From positions 62,001 through 126,000 of the forward strand of contig UEIJ01000004.1 in assembly GCA_900470195.1 (NCBI GenBank): a stretch of DNA of 64,000 bases. Direction: 5' to 3'. Both the position numbers and the translations under genes were made by a program. Under the pieces are notes generated by a model. The model made no database searches and was not told the DNA's origin. It saw only the letters and a program-made list of their open reading frames with translations. How positions within the stretch are numbered: the stretch's first letter is position 1; every line of letters begins with the position of its first letter. Shown here in pieces: positions 45,264 through 55,360 of the stretch. Source of the stretch: Hyphomicrobiales bacterium (GTDB taxonomy: Bacteria > Pseudomonadota > Alphaproteobacteria > Rhizobiales > Rhizobiaceae).

Positions 45264-45368
45264 TTTCTGTTAGCTCATGTCAATCGCATAAGCTGCCGAC
45301 GATATGCTTATTTCGCAAAGGAGTTGCGCAGCGCCAATCGCCTCGACCATCGTTTCGGGAGGAATGAC

Positions 45369-46499
45369 ATGGCTGGTAGAACTGAACTTCTAACGGTCGG
45401 CCTGATCGGGTCTGGCTTCATGGGCAAGACACACGCCCTTGCGCTCGCAAGCGTCAACCGGGTGTTCGACTTGCCGATTGAAGTCCAGCTTCACACATTG
45501 GCCGATGTGAATGTGGAAATAGCAACAAAAGCCGCAAAACAACTGGGCTTTGCAAATGCCACCGGCGATTGGCGTACACTGATCTCAAACCCGGATATCA
45601 GTCTCATTGACATCACAACGCCAAACCGGTTTCACAAGGAAATGGCGCTCGCAGCTATTGAAGCAGGCAAACACGTCTATTGTGAAAAGCCGCTTGCGCC
45701 GACTGCTTCCGAGTGCATCGAGATGACGCTGGCAGCGGAACGGAGAGGCATCCAGACAGCCGTCGGCTTCAACTATCTCAAAAACCCGATGATAAAACTG
45801 GCAAGGGAAATCATCGAAAGCGGTGAACTCGGCGAAATCCGCAATTTTCGCGGCATTCACGCTGAGGACTTCATGGCTGACGCTCGTATCCCCTGGACAT
45901 GGAGGCTTGATCCGACAGGCGGAGGTGGAGCACTGGCCGACATCGGCAGTCATATCATCGCTACTGCGCGCTATCTCGTTGGACCAATCACAGCCGTCAT
46001 GGGGGACGCTGTCACACTCATCAACGAGCGTCCGGATAGTTTGAATCCTTCGCAGACGAAATCCGTGGGGGTGGACGACATTTCGCGTGCTTTCCTGCGT
46101 TTTGCAAACGGGGCAACCGGCACGCTCGAAGCAAGCTGGATAGCCAGCGGTCGCAAGATGCAGCACGATTTCGAGATTTCTGGATCGAAAGGCTCCCTGT
46201 TCTTTTCACAGGAACGCTTCAATGAACTCGACCTGTTTCTCTTTTCCGACAAAAAGGGACAACAGGGCTTCCGCAAGATTTTCGCGGGACCTGAGCACGA
46301 ACCCTATGGCGCTTTTTGCGTCGCGGGCGGGCACCAGATCGGCTTTAATGATCTCAAGACAATCGAGGTCCGCGACTTCCTGCTTGCCATCGTCCGACAG
46401 ACGAACGATCACGCCGATTTTCGTGAAGGATATGAAGTTCAGAAGACGGTGGAAACGATCTACGCCTCTTCCCGCGAGCGCCAATGGAAAAATATCTAG
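45369..46499 (+). CDS. Gfo/Idh/MocA-family oxidoreductase
   Basis: 376 aa. Start ATG 45369 with GGGAGGAATGAC directly before (an upstream GTG/ATG-type extension has no site). NAD(P) fold: VGLIGSGFMGKTH near residue 10. The family motif is YCEKPLAPT (about 105), and HAEDFMADARIPWTWRLDPTGGGGALADIGSH carries the catalytic-site lysine/histidine region. Members oxidise sugars or inositols. The divergent sugar ABC operon with an SDR points to a catabolic pair for one imported polyol. Its stop overlaps the convergent btuD stop by 4 bp. Confidence 0.88.
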   Translation: MAGRTELLTVGLIGSGFMGKTHALALASVNRVFDLPIEVQLHTLADVNVEIATKAAKQLGFANATGDWRTLISNPDISLIDITTPNRFHKEMALAAIEAGKHVYCEKPLAPTASECIEMTLAAERRGIQTAVGFNYLKNPMIKLAREIIESGELGEIRNFRGIHAEDFMADARIPWTWRLDPTGGGGALADIGSHIIATARYLVGPITAVMGDAVTLINERPDSLNPSQTKSVGVDDISRAFLRFANGATGTLEASWIASGRKMQHDFEISGSKGSLFFSQERFNELDLFLFSDKKGQQGFRKIFAGPEHEPYGAFCVAGGHQIGFNDLKTIEVRDFLLAIVRQTNDHADFREGYEVQKTVETIYASSRERQWKNI

Positions 46500-47269
46500 C
46501 CTACACGTGAGGTCGGATGGACGATGAAGTCGCCATCCACAGTCATGATTTTGGCCCGTATGCCATAGATGTCGTGCAGAAGTTGCGGTGTCAGGACTTC
46601 CGTTGGCGCCCCGTCCGCAACGATATGCCCCTTGTCGAGCAGAATAAGGCGCGTGCAATGTTGTGCCGCAAGGCTCAGTTCATGCAATGAGGCAACAACA
46701 GTCCTCCCCTCTTTCGCAAGTTCGGCAAAACTTTCCATCAAACCAAGCTGGTGAGAAGGGTCGAGGCCTGCCACCGGCTCATCAGCGAATATCACCGGCG
46801 TATCCTGCGCCAGAACACGCGCGATCAGCACCCGCGCCCGCTCGCCACCGGAAAGCTCCATTGCGGACCTGTCCCTGAACTGGGAAACGTCCATACGTTG
46901 CATTGCAGTCTCGATGAGCGCTTCGTCCTGCGCACTCATGTTTGCAAAGATCGGTTTCAATGAAGAACGGCCCAAAGAAACAAGCGTCTCCACTGAGACC
47001 GGCCACGCGACATCACGCTCCTGCGGCAGATATGCAAGCTTTTGCGCTTTTTCCGAAGCCGCCATTCGGCGCAAGTCATCTCCGTCGAGCGAAATTTCGC
47101 CACGGGACGCTACCAATCCCAGAATGGCGCGCAACAATGTCGTCTTTCCGGCGCCGTTGGGCCCGATCAGTCCGATGAATTCACCGCCATGAATATCGAA
47201 ACTTGCATCGCTGAGTGCGGCCGTCCCACCGAGTGTAACGGAAAGATTTTTTACCGAAAGCGATGTCAT
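46496..47269 (-). CDS. btuD: Cobalamin ABC transporter ATPase BtuD-like
   Basis: 257 aa. Start ATG 47269 overlaps the permease stop (ATGA); 11 further in-frame codons upstream lie inside the permease gene. Walker A GPNGAGKTT, Q-loop LAYLPQERD, signature LSGGERARVLIARV, Walker B PVIFADEPVAGLD. FecCD-type importer ATPase. The assignment to cobalamin rather than haem or siderophore rests on the riboswitch heading the operon. The last gene of the operon. Confidence 0.88.
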   Translation of the reverse strand: MTSLSVKNLSVTLGGTAALSDASFDIHGGEFIGLIGPNGAGKTTLLRAILGLVASRGEISLDGDDLRRMAASEKAQKLAYLPQERDVAWPVSVETLVSLGRSSLKPIFANMSAQDEALIETAMQRMDVSQFRDRSAMELSGGERARVLIARVLAQDTPVIFADEPVAGLDPSHQLGLMESFAELAKEGRTVVASLHELSLAAQHCTRLILLDKGHIVADGAPTEVLTPQLLHDIYGIRAKIMTVDGDFIVHPTSRVG

Positions 47270-48267
47270 ACGAGCTGCCTCCGGTATTTGAAAACCAGCC
47301 ACAGGAAGAATGGGGCGCCGATGATGGCCGTCAGGACACCTAGCTTCAGTTCACGCCCCGGCATGACGACCCGCACCAATATGTCAGCCGCCAGCAAGAG
47401 AGCGGCCCCACCGAAACCGCTTGCGACCAGCAATCGCGACGGACGCGCACCCACAAGCGGACGCAAGAGATGAGGGACCACCAGTCCTACGAAACCGATT
47501 GCCCCTGCAACCGCAGTGGAAGCACCGACGCAAGCCGCTGTACCCAGCACTGCAAAAAGCTGAACCCGAGCGAGATTGACGCCCATCGTGGCGGCAGCGT
47601 CTGCGCCCAGTGTCAAGCTATCCAGAGATCGTCCCAGTGCCACAAGCATTGTCCAGCCAATAAGGATAAACGGGGCGGACAGCGCCACATGCGTCATTGA
47701 CCTATCTGCAAGTGATCCCAACATCCAGAAGACGATTTCCATTGCGGCAAACCGGTTGGGCGACAAGTTGAGCGCCAGCGCCGTCAATGCACCGGCAAGG
47801 CTCGTCACCGCCACCCCTGCCAGAATGACGGCGAGCGCACCGGCATTGCGCCCTGCCAAAAGCTTGACGAAAAACACCGACGCGAAAGCGCCGGTCAGCG
47901 CAAGCAGTGGCAAAGCCAGCGGAAACAGAAGCGACAAACCGGTATAAATAGCAATAACCGCACCGAATGACGCGGATGCGCTCACACCAAGCAGGCCGGG
48001 CTCTGCAAGCGGGTTGCGGAGATACCCCTGGAGAGCAGCGCCCGATAATCCAAGCGAAGCTCCGATAAGAAGCGCGAGCAGTGCCCGAGGCAACCGGATT
48101 TCCCGCATGACCAGCACGATCATTTCGCTGTCGTCGCCGAAAAGTGCCTTGAAGCTATCAGAAATACTGATCACAGCAGGTCCCGTCAGCAACGAAACGA
48201 TGAAAAGCAAAGCCACGAGCAAGGCCAGCCCGACCAGAAGAAGATAGAAGCGGCTACGCTCAGTCAC
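47266..48267 (-). CDS. btuC: Cobalamin ABC transporter permease BtuC-like
   Basis: 333 aa. Start GTG 48267 with GGAGG six bases before and an 8-bp overlap with btuF; TTG 48282 is an alternative. FecCD permease with about ten helices: LPRALLALLIGASLGLSGAALQGYLRNPLAEPGLLG and GFVGLVVPHLLRPLVG are hallmark segments. Transports the substrate delivered by the BtuF-like protein. Confidence 0.9.
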   Translation of the reverse strand: MTERSRFYLLLVGLALLVALLFIVSLLTGPAVISISDSFKALFGDDSEMIVLVMREIRLPRALLALLIGASLGLSGAALQGYLRNPLAEPGLLGVSASASFGAVIAIYTGLSLLFPLALPLLALTGAFASVFFVKLLAGRNAGALAVILAGVAVTSLAGALTALALNLSPNRFAAMEIVFWMLGSLADRSMTHVALSAPFILIGWTMLVALGRSLDSLTLGADAAATMGVNLARVQLFAVLGTAACVGASTAVAGAIGFVGLVVPHLLRPLVGARPSRLLVASGFGGAALLLAADILVRVVMPGRELKLGVLTAIIGAPFFLWLVFKYRRQLV

Positions 48268-49099
48268 GCGCGGCCTCCGCAAGTTCTGCCACAGCTTTTA
48301 CGCTGAACGGTCCACCGCAAACCGTGAGATTGTCCGCTATCGTCACCGCCCTCGCCTGTTTTTCCAGCAATCGCAACGCCGGATGTTCGAAATTCTCGAA
48401 CGCCAGCGCAGGCGCGCGGTCTCTGGAACTGAGCACCAGAATATCCGGCTTTTCAAGTAGAATTTTTTCCAATGGCAACGCGGCAGAACCGCTGACGCCT
48501 GCCTTGTCGGCCAGATTATCAAGCCCGGCGAGGCGCACCGCCTCGTCGACCAGCGTTCCCCGACCGGATGTGTAGCTATTGGCGTAATAAAGCGCGACTG
48601 ACTTGCGCCGGATCGGAGGCTGGATTGCCGCCAAAGCCGCTTTCATTTCATCGATTTCGCGACGGGCTTCCGCCTGTCTTCCGAGCAACTCGCCCATGCG
48701 ACGCAGATGATCTTCTATATCGCCGAACGAACGGGCGGGCGCGAACTCTTCTACCCGGACACCGAGCCTCCGCAACAGCCCAACCGTTGCTCTCGACGAG
48801 AACGTTCCCGCCAGCACGAGATCAGGTTTCATCAGGAAAACTTCTTCTGCCTGCGCATGGTTGACCGGCAACTGCCGGGCTTTCGCGGCCATGACGGACA
48901 GTTCCGGGTCCTGCGATAGATAGGAAACCGATTTAAGCTGCCCGTTTTCGGCCAACAGCAATGCAAGCTGATCGGTACATACATTGATGGAAACAACGCG
49001 CTGTGGAATACCCGTCGCCTCTGCTGAGTTTTGAACAAAAAGAGCTAGCCCTGCCGCGAGGCAGAGGCTTTTGGTCCAATTTGTGGATGCCCATTTCAT
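48260..49099 (-). CDS. btuF: Cobalamin-binding periplasmic protein BtuF-like
   Basis: 279 aa from ATG 49099. The signal peptide ends near SAEA (about 28). Two-lobe FecB/BtuF fold: RVVSINVCTDQLALLL at the first strand, LAGTFSSRATVGLLRRLG in the middle, DILVLSSRDRAPAL in lobe two. It receives cobalamin or a precursor from BtuB in the periplasm. It starts 13 bp after the btuB stop. Confidence 0.87.
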   Translation of the reverse strand: MKWASTNWTKSLCLAAGLALFVQNSAEATGIPQRVVSINVCTDQLALLLAENGQLKSVSYLSQDPELSVMAAKARQLPVNHAQAEEVFLMKPDLVLAGTFSSRATVGLLRRLGVRVEEFAPARSFGDIEDHLRRMGELLGRQAEARREIDEMKAALAAIQPPIRRKSVALYYANSYTSGRGTLVDEAVRLAGLDNLADKAGVSGSAALPLEKILLEKPDILVLSSRDRAPALAFENFEHPALRLLEKQARAVTIADNLTVCGGPFSVKAVAELAEAARD

Positions 49100-49112
49100 T
49101 CTCTGTTCAGCC

Positions 49113-50978
49113 TCAGAAATTCCGGGTCAATCCGACATTGATAGTGCGTCCCGGCGCAATATATCCAGAGCTGGTCTGATAATCCTTGTCAAAGATATTC
49201 TCGACAGAGAATTTCAGCTGCGATTGTTTGTCGATGGAATAAAGTGCAACGAAATCAGCAGTCACATAGTCACCGAGTTTCTTGCTATTCGAGGCATCAG
49301 CATAACGCGAGCCGCCATAGTTCAGCCTTGCAGTCAGGTCGAGTTTTTCAATTGGCGTAAAATTGACCTCGGCCACAGCTTTGAAACGTTCGCGGTAGGG
49401 AAGATCCTTATCCGTATCCTCGTCTATGGGCTGTTTCAAATCGACCGAACCCTTGATACCCCAACGATCATCGAAACGGTGCGCCAGCGTGGCTTCGAAG
49501 CCCGTAACCTTCGCGCTGGCGATATTGTAAGGCAGATAGGATGGCGCTGTGCTCATGATAGCATCGCGCAACCATGTCTGATAGAATGCCATATCGAAGC
49601 TAGTGGATGCTGTTGCCTGCCAGTTCAACCCAACTTCAAAGGAACGAGACTTTTCCGGTCGGAGATCAGGATTGGCGAAGCCCGGATAATAAAGTTCGTT
49701 GAAAGTCGGCGCCCTGAAGCCGGTGGCGTAGGACGACCGCAAAACAAGGTCGGGCAGAATTTCATAGCTCACACCAAGATTATAGGTCACGACATCGCCG
49801 AACTGCCCGTTATGATCGTAACGAAGCCCGCCATCGAAACGCAACGCTTCGTATTCCAGTGAGTACTGGCCGAATACTGCAGCCTGATTACGGCTGGTTT
49901 CGTCATAGGCGATGGTGGTGTTAATCTCCTCGCGATAGGCCTCCACGCCGGCGGTCACGATATGATTGACATTGCCGGTATCGAAACTCTTCTCGGTCGA
50001 CGCAAAGACCCCATAACGCTTGGTTTCAAACCGGTCCGAACCGCTCACGTCTTTCCGGAAATTGCGGCTGCTGTCGATACCGGTGCTGAACTCCACTGTA
50101 GAAGACCAGTCCGCCGTATGATCGATGCGGGTTCCGATCTTGCCCGTAAATGCCGTGCTATCGGCCTGGTTCGGGGACGGCGCCTTCGCGTCGTACTGGT
50201 TGCGTCCGCGGCTGAGGAGACCATCCGCATAGATTTTGCCCCAGTCGAAATCTTTCGACAGCGCAAAGTTGAAGGAGCCCTGTAGAAATCCATCGCGATC
50301 CGGCTCATGGCCATAGGCATCCGATGTGGTGAAGTCATATCCTTGCGTACCGGTTATGGCTGCGCCGAAAGCATAGTCGATACCGTCATTGCTGCGCCCC
50401 TGAACGGAACCGGAAACATATCCGCCCCATGGATGGCTGACCCCGGTAGAAAGACTGCCGCACCAGGAGCGTTCGCCACAAGCGCCCCCCTGCTTGGTGA
50501 TGATATTGATCACCCCGCCCATGGCATCGGCACCATATTGCGCCGAATGGACACCCTTGGCGATCTCGACACGGTCAACGGAACTCAGAGGAATGTTTGC
50601 AAGTGCGGTGGCACCGCTCGTCGCCGACGCCGTGCGTACGCCGTTGATGAGAACAACCGTCTGCTTCGAGGACATGCCACGCATAAAAATATCCGACGAT
50701 GAACCCTGCCCGCCATTCGTCTTGATGGAGATACCGCTATAGGATTTCAGCAGAGACTGCAGATCGGGGGCCACTGATCGCTCGATGTCCGCTGCATCGA
50801 TAACAGTCACCGACGAGGTCGAACGCTGCAGCGAAGACGCGCGGCGCAAAGGCGTCACCACGATTGTATCAAGGACGACGCTGCCGTCGCTGCCTGGCAA
50901 TGCTTGAGCAAGTGACGCGGACGGCAACGCAAGAACGCTGGCCGAGACCAATAGAACCGATGATTTCAAAAGATGCAT
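49113..50978 (-). CDS. btuB: TonB-dependent cobalamin receptor BtuB
   Basis: 621 aa. Start ATG 50978 with GAGGG upstream; the frame open further upstream lies in the untranslated leader. The signal peptide ends at SLAQA (about 25). TonB-box-like DTIVVTP follows, then the plug domain (SVTVIDAADIERSVAPDLQSLL..., GGVINIITKQGG) and a 22-strand barrel with the C-terminal strand ending in aromatic F (TINVGLTRNF). Outer-membrane uptake of cobalamin or corrinoids. First gene after the riboswitch at 51146-51346. Confidence 0.92.
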   Translation of the reverse strand: MHLLKSSVLLVSASVLALPSASLAQALPGSDGSVVLDTIVVTPLRRASSLQRSTSSVTVIDAADIERSVAPDLQSLLKSYSGISIKTNGGQGSSSDIFMRGMSSKQTVVLINGVRTASATSGATALANIPLSSVDRVEIAKGVHSAQYGADAMGGVINIITKQGGACGERSWCGSLSTGVSHPWGGYVSGSVQGRSNDGIDYAFGAAITGTQGYDFTTSDAYGHEPDRDGFLQGSFNFALSKDFDWGKIYADGLLSRGRNQYDAKAPSPNQADSTAFTGKIGTRIDHTADWSSTVEFSTGIDSSRNFRKDVSGSDRFETKRYGVFASTEKSFDTGNVNHIVTAGVEAYREEINTTIAYDETSRNQAAVFGQYSLEYEALRFDGGLRYDHNGQFGDVVTYNLGVSYEILPDLVLRSSYATGFRAPTFNELYYPGFANPDLRPEKSRSFEVGLNWQATASTSFDMAFYQTWLRDAIMSTAPSYLPYNIASAKVTGFEATLAHRFDDRWGIKGSVDLKQPIDEDTDKDLPYRERFKAVAEVNFTPIEKLDLTARLNYGGSRYADASNSKKLGDYVTADFVALYSIDKQSQLKFSVENIFDKDYQTSSGYIAPGRTINVGLTRNF

Positions 50979-51145
50979 TTTTCCCTCAACCTGCCGGACC
51001 GGAGACCGATACCGGCTTTTCCTCGAACCGCAGGTTGAAGTGATATTGGCGCTAAACGCCCTTCGTCCCGACGGCAACATTTCAACAATGTCACCGCCAC
51101 GGACAGCCGCGCCTGGACACACCCCGTATCCATGCATGGGTGACC

Positions 51146-51346
51146 GGATACGGCAGGTCTCCTGACTTCCGGGTCATCGCTTTTCCTCCGCCTTCCCGAT
51201 TGCACGATAGCTCTCAGTGGCTTTCACCGCTTGCACGGCTGTGGAGGATAGCTCTCCGGTTACAGTTGCGGGGGCAGTCGCGGCATCGGCCTGAATGGCT
51301 TCACCGTGTTCCCTTTTCATCCGCCTGAACAGCGGAACCGTTTCCT
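51146..51346 (-). promoter_or_regulatory. Cobalamin riboswitch upstream of btuBFCD
   Basis: On the minus strand the elements run in the classical order: GGAAACGG (P1, 51339-51346), AAAAGGGAACACGGTGAAG, CCCCCGCAACTGTAACCGGAGAG, GCCACTGAG, CGGGAAGGCGG, and B12 box AGTCAGGAGACCTGCCG (51151-51167) with the P1 partner CCGTATCC (51146-51153). Downstream, AACCTGC (51030-51036) can pair with GCAGGTT (50988-50994) immediately next to the btuB ribosome site, a possible expression platform. Confidence 0.95.
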
Positions 51347-51465
51347 GATGATTGCGATAGCAACATGGTTAAGGATTCGCAACTCCGACGAAGCGCAATC
51401 CGGGACAGAAAACTGAATCACATTGGCAAGGAATGGATTCAGCCTCCTGTTTTGAAAAGATTTTT

Positions 51466-52578
51466 CTATCGCAGGAATGCGCGGAAACGCTGGAGCGCGA
51501 AATAGAACAGCACCGAGCCGATGACGATAAGGGCCAGAAATTGTGGCCAGACGACGGTCAGCCCTGCTCCGCGAAACAGGATCGACTGCGCCAATATGAC
51601 GAAATGCGTATTCGGCGCTGCCAGCATGATTGTCTGGATGATCTCTGGCATGCTTTCGCGCGGCGTTGTCCCCCCAGAAAGCACTTGCAACGGCAGAAGC
51701 ACCAGCATCAGCAACATTCCAAACTGAGGCATGGAACCAGCCGCCGTCGCCAGAAATATGCCGAGACTGGTGGTCGCGAAAAGCTGAAGCGCTGCACCAA
51801 CCAGAAACAGCAATACCGACCCATAGATGGGAACGGCAAGCAGACCCTGAACTACAAACACCAATGCAAAGGCCGAAGCAGCTAGCACGACAAGCCCCAT
51901 CGACCATATCTTGCTGACCATGATTTCGACCGGCGTTACCGGCATCACCAGCAGATGTTCTATGGTTCCGTGTTCACGCTCGCGAATAAGGGCCGCGCCC
52001 GTCAGGATAATCGATAGCATTGTGACGGATGAAATCACATTGTTGATCGCCCCGAACCACCCTTTGTTCAAATCCTGATTGAATCTCGCCCTCAGATTGA
52101 GTTCGACAGGGGTTTGTGCGCTGCCGCGATAGCGATTGAGAAATTCGTTCACCTCGCTCGTCACAATCGCTTGCACGTATCCACCCCCGGTAAAGGCCTG
52201 GCTCATCCGCGTCGCGTCGACATTGAGCTGGATCGTCGGTGAACGCCCCGCCAAAAGGTCCCGCTGAAAATTCGGCGGGATGTCGAGCGCGAATGTATCC
52301 AGCCCTTCATCCATCCGGGCATCCATTTCATAGGATGAAATCAGCTTCGGAGGCACGAAATATGGCGGATAGAATGCTGTCGTGATCCGGCTCGAAACCG
52401 GTGACTGGTCCTCGTCGACAATCGCTATCGCCGCATTGTTGAGCGTTTCAGGCATCGCCTTCGATGCCGTATAGATTGCAAGCGTAAAGGCATAAACAAT
52501 CAGGATCAGCAGCATCGGGTCGCGTGCGAGACCGCGCAATTCCTTCACGCCAAGCTGGACTATGTTGGATATCCGCAT
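51466..52578 (-). CDS. ABC-2 type exporter permease (YhhJ-like)
   Basis: 370 aa from ATG 52578. Helix at the N-terminus, a large periplasmic domain (about 45-175, with IVDEDQSPVSSRI and DIPPNFQRDLLAGRSP), and five C-terminal helices with EHLLVMPVTPVEIMVSKIWS and LSGGTTPRESMPE. It is the third gene of a HlyD - ABC/permease fusion - permease set, the same order as yhiI-rbbA-yhhJ of E. coli, and starts one base after its neighbour. Substrate unknown. Confidence 0.88.
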   Translation of the reverse strand: MRISNIVQLGVKELRGLARDPMLLILIVYAFTLAIYTASKAMPETLNNAAIAIVDEDQSPVSSRITTAFYPPYFVPPKLISSYEMDARMDEGLDTFALDIPPNFQRDLLAGRSPTIQLNVDATRMSQAFTGGGYVQAIVTSEVNEFLNRYRGSAQTPVELNLRARFNQDLNKGWFGAINNVISSVTMLSIILTGAALIREREHGTIEHLLVMPVTPVEIMVSKIWSMGLVVLAASAFALVFVVQGLLAVPIYGSVLLFLVGAALQLFATTSLGIFLATAAGSMPQFGMLLMLVLLPLQVLSGGTTPRESMPEIIQTIMLAAPNTHFVILAQSILFRGAGLTVVWPQFLALIVIGSVLFYFALQRFRAFLR

Positions 52579-52579
52579 C

Positions 52580-55360
52580 TCAGCCCGCCTGTTTCTTGAG
52601 GAGAACGATGGCGAGCGCCGTCAGTACCGGCACCGCTATAACTAACGGCAGAAACGAACTTGCGAGATCGGAAAACCCCAGTGCCTTGGAGAAAACCCCG
52701 CGCGAAATGGTCACGAAATGCGTTGCAGGATAGATTTTGCCTATGAACGCCCCAGCGCCTTGCAGCGACGACACAGGATCAATGATGCCGGAATATTGCA
52801 CAGCCGGAATGAGTGTCAGCAAAGCCGTGCCGAAGATCGCTGCGATCTGGCTGCTCATGAAAGTCGACAGCACCAGCCCCATGCCGGTCGCGATCGTGAC
52901 ATAAAGCAATGCCGCCAGCGCATAGGTAGGGAAGCTGCCAGTGAACGGCACCCGGAAAATGAAAACCGCAAAGGCTGTCAACATCAGGAAATTGAGAAAC
53001 GCCAGCCCGATATACGGCAATTGCTTGCCGAACAGAAACTCGAATTTCGTCACCGGCGTCACGTAGAAATTGATGATCGAACCCAGTTCTTTTTCCCGGA
53101 CCACGCTTAGCACCGCCAGCATCGCCGGGATCATGAGCAGCAGAAGCGGAATGACCGCCGGCACCATGGCCACGAGACTCTGCACATCGGGGTTGTAACG
53201 ATAGCGTATCTCCAGATTGAAACTGCCGACCGTCGCCGCGCGACCATAAAGTTCACGCGCTTTCTGCGTCAGCCAATTGGCATGCATACCCTGAACATAG
53301 CCTTTGATTGTCTCGGCACGGGCGGGCATAGCGCCGTCAATCCACGCAGCGATTTCCACCGGACGACCACGCGTGACATCTGCGCCGAAATTTGGCGGTA
53401 TCTCGATGGCCAGGCTGATCTCCCCCTCGCGCATTCGCCGGTCGAGATCATCATAGTCGGTTATGGGAGATTGTTCGGAAAAATAGCGTGAACCTGCAAT
53501 CTGCTGGACGTAATCGCGGCTGATCGTCGTATCGTCACGGTCAAGCACCGCAAATTTCAGATTCTCGACATCCATGTTGATGCCGTAGCCGATGACGAAC
53601 ATCAGGATAACGCTGCCGAGAATTGCGAGCGTTGCGCGGATGGGATCGCGCTTCAGTTCCAAAGCCTCGCGCCGCGTATAAGCCAGCATTCGCCGCAGAT
53701 CCGGTAACCAGCTTGAAGCATTCTTCGGACCTTGTTCACCTGTCTCTGCCGCTTGATCCGGCAGATCTGCAGGCAATTGCGCGGGCTGTTCTGCTTTGCC
53801 AATGGCATCCTGAAGATATGCGACGAACGCTTCTTCCAAAGTGGCGGCGCGGCGACTTTCGGTAATCGCCTTCGGCGTATCACTAATCAGCACCCTGCCC
53901 GCGTGCATCAGCGATATGCGGTCGCAAAGCTCAGCTTCGTTCATGAAATGGGTAGAGACGAAGATGGTAACATTGTCATTGCGCGACAGGTCTGCAAGGA
54001 TTTGCCAGAAAGCGTCACGCGCAACCGGGTCGACACCAGACGTCGGCTCATCGAGAATAAGGATATCGGGCGAATGGATCAAAGCCACAGCCAGTGACAG
54101 CCGCTGGCGGATACCAAGCGGCAAGGCGTCGGGCAAGGAATCCATGACCTCTGTAAGATCAAAACGGTCGGTCAATTCGCTCATCCGGCGTTCGGTCAGG
54201 TCCGGTGCCAACTCGAACAGCTTGGCGTGAAGCTCCAGATTCTGACGGACGGTCAGCTCCGAATAAAGCGAAAACGCTTGCGACATATACCCGACATGGC
54301 GGCGTATATCGATATCCTTCGGGTCAACCTCACGCCCGAAGAGCCGCGCTGTTCCCTCACTGGCAGGCAGCAGTCCGGTCAAGACCTTCATGGTCGTGGT
54401 CTTGCCGCAACCGTTGGAGCCCAGAAAGCCGAAGATTTCGCCACGCGGAATTCGAAAACTTACATCATTCACCGCAGTGAAATTGCCGAAACGAACAGTG
54501 ACGTTTTGCGCCTCGATTGCGATTTCGGCATCGTCGCCGAATTCACGCTTTGGGATTTCGATGTCGTGATGCCCTTTCCGCAATTCTTCCGGCAGAAGCG
54601 CGATAAAGGCGGCATCGAGATTGGGAGTATTGGTACGCTGCAGCAATTCCTGCGGCGTACCCGTCGCCAGAATCTGCCCGTCATTCATGGCGACGAGCCA
54701 GTCAAAACGCTCGGCTTCTTCCATATAGGCCGTGGCAACTATGACGCTCATTCCCGGACGATCCCTGCGGATATCGTCGATCAATTCCCAGAACTGACGG
54801 CGGGACAGCGGATCGACACCAGTCGTTGGCTCATCGAGTATAAGCAGATCGGGGTCGTGGATCAGCGAGCAGCAGAGACTTGTCTTCTGCTTCATACCTC
54901 CGGAAAGTTTGCCCGCAGGACGATCCGCGAACGGAGACATGCCCGTACGACCCAGAAGATCGGCAATACGACGCTGACGCTCTTTCCGGTTATGTCCGAA
55001 CAACCGTCCGAAAAAGTCGATATTTTCGAACACCGAAAGCGTCGGATAAAGATTCTTCCCAAGCCCCTGCGGCATGTAGGCGATGCGCGGATAAGCAGAC
55101 TGGAGATGCCGCTTATCGGAAATATCACCACCCAGGACCTTGATCTGGCCCTGCTGCATCGTCCGGGCCCCGGCGATGAGCGATAAGAGGCTCGACTTGC
55201 CCACTCCATCAGGCCCGATCAGCCCGACCATGCAACCCGCAGGAATATCAAGGTCGATCTCCCGCAGCGCACGGGTTTTTCCGTAGGACAGTCCTACGTC
55301 TTGCGCCCGGACGACAAAGCCGTCGTCATTGGCGTCAGCTTTGACCGGAACATCATTCAT
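52580..55360 (-). CDS. ABC exporter with two ATPase domains fused to ABC-2 permease (RbbA/YhiH-like)
   Basis: 926 aa. Start ATG 55360 overlaps the stop of the HlyD gene (ATGA); ATG 55390 would add 10 residues. First ATPase domain about 15-240 (GPDGVGKSS near 50, LSGGMKQK). Second about 280-505 (GSNGCGKTT, Walker [14 protein letters not shown]). The C-terminal permease (about 560-926) has a periplasmic loop and five helices. The family was first described as a ribosome-associated ATPase but is probably an exporter. It likely heterodimerises with the 51466 permease. Confidence 0.9.
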   Translation of the reverse strand: MNDVPVKADANDDGFVVRAQDVGLSYGKTRALREIDLDIPAGCMVGLIGPDGVGKSSLLSLIAGARTMQQGQIKVLGGDISDKRHLQSAYPRIAYMPQGLGKNLYPTLSVFENIDFFGRLFGHNRKERQRRIADLLGRTGMSPFADRPAGKLSGGMKQKTSLCCSLIHDPDLLILDEPTTGVDPLSRRQFWELIDDIRRDRPGMSVIVATAYMEEAERFDWLVAMNDGQILATGTPQELLQRTNTPNLDAAFIALLPEELRKGHHDIEIPKREFGDDAEIAIEAQNVTVRFGNFTAVNDVSFRIPRGEIFGFLGSNGCGKTTTMKVLTGLLPASEGTARLFGREVDPKDIDIRRHVGYMSQAFSLYSELTVRQNLELHAKLFELAPDLTERRMSELTDRFDLTEVMDSLPDALPLGIRQRLSLAVALIHSPDILILDEPTSGVDPVARDAFWQILADLSRNDNVTIFVSTHFMNEAELCDRISLMHAGRVLISDTPKAITESRRAATLEEAFVAYLQDAIGKAEQPAQLPADLPDQAAETGEQGPKNASSWLPDLRRMLAYTRREALELKRDPIRATLAILGSVILMFVIGYGINMDVENLKFAVLDRDDTTISRDYVQQIAGSRYFSEQSPITDYDDLDRRMREGEISLAIEIPPNFGADVTRGRPVEIAAWIDGAMPARAETIKGYVQGMHANWLTQKARELYGRAATVGSFNLEIRYRYNPDVQSLVAMVPAVIPLLLLMIPAMLAVLSVVREKELGSIINFYVTPVTKFEFLFGKQLPYIGLAFLNFLMLTAFAVFIFRVPFTGSFPTYALAALLYVTIATGMGLVLSTFMSSQIAAIFGTALLTLIPAVQYSGIIDPVSSLQGAGAFIGKIYPATHFVTISRGVFSKALGFSDLASSFLPLVIAVPVLTALAIVLLKKQAG

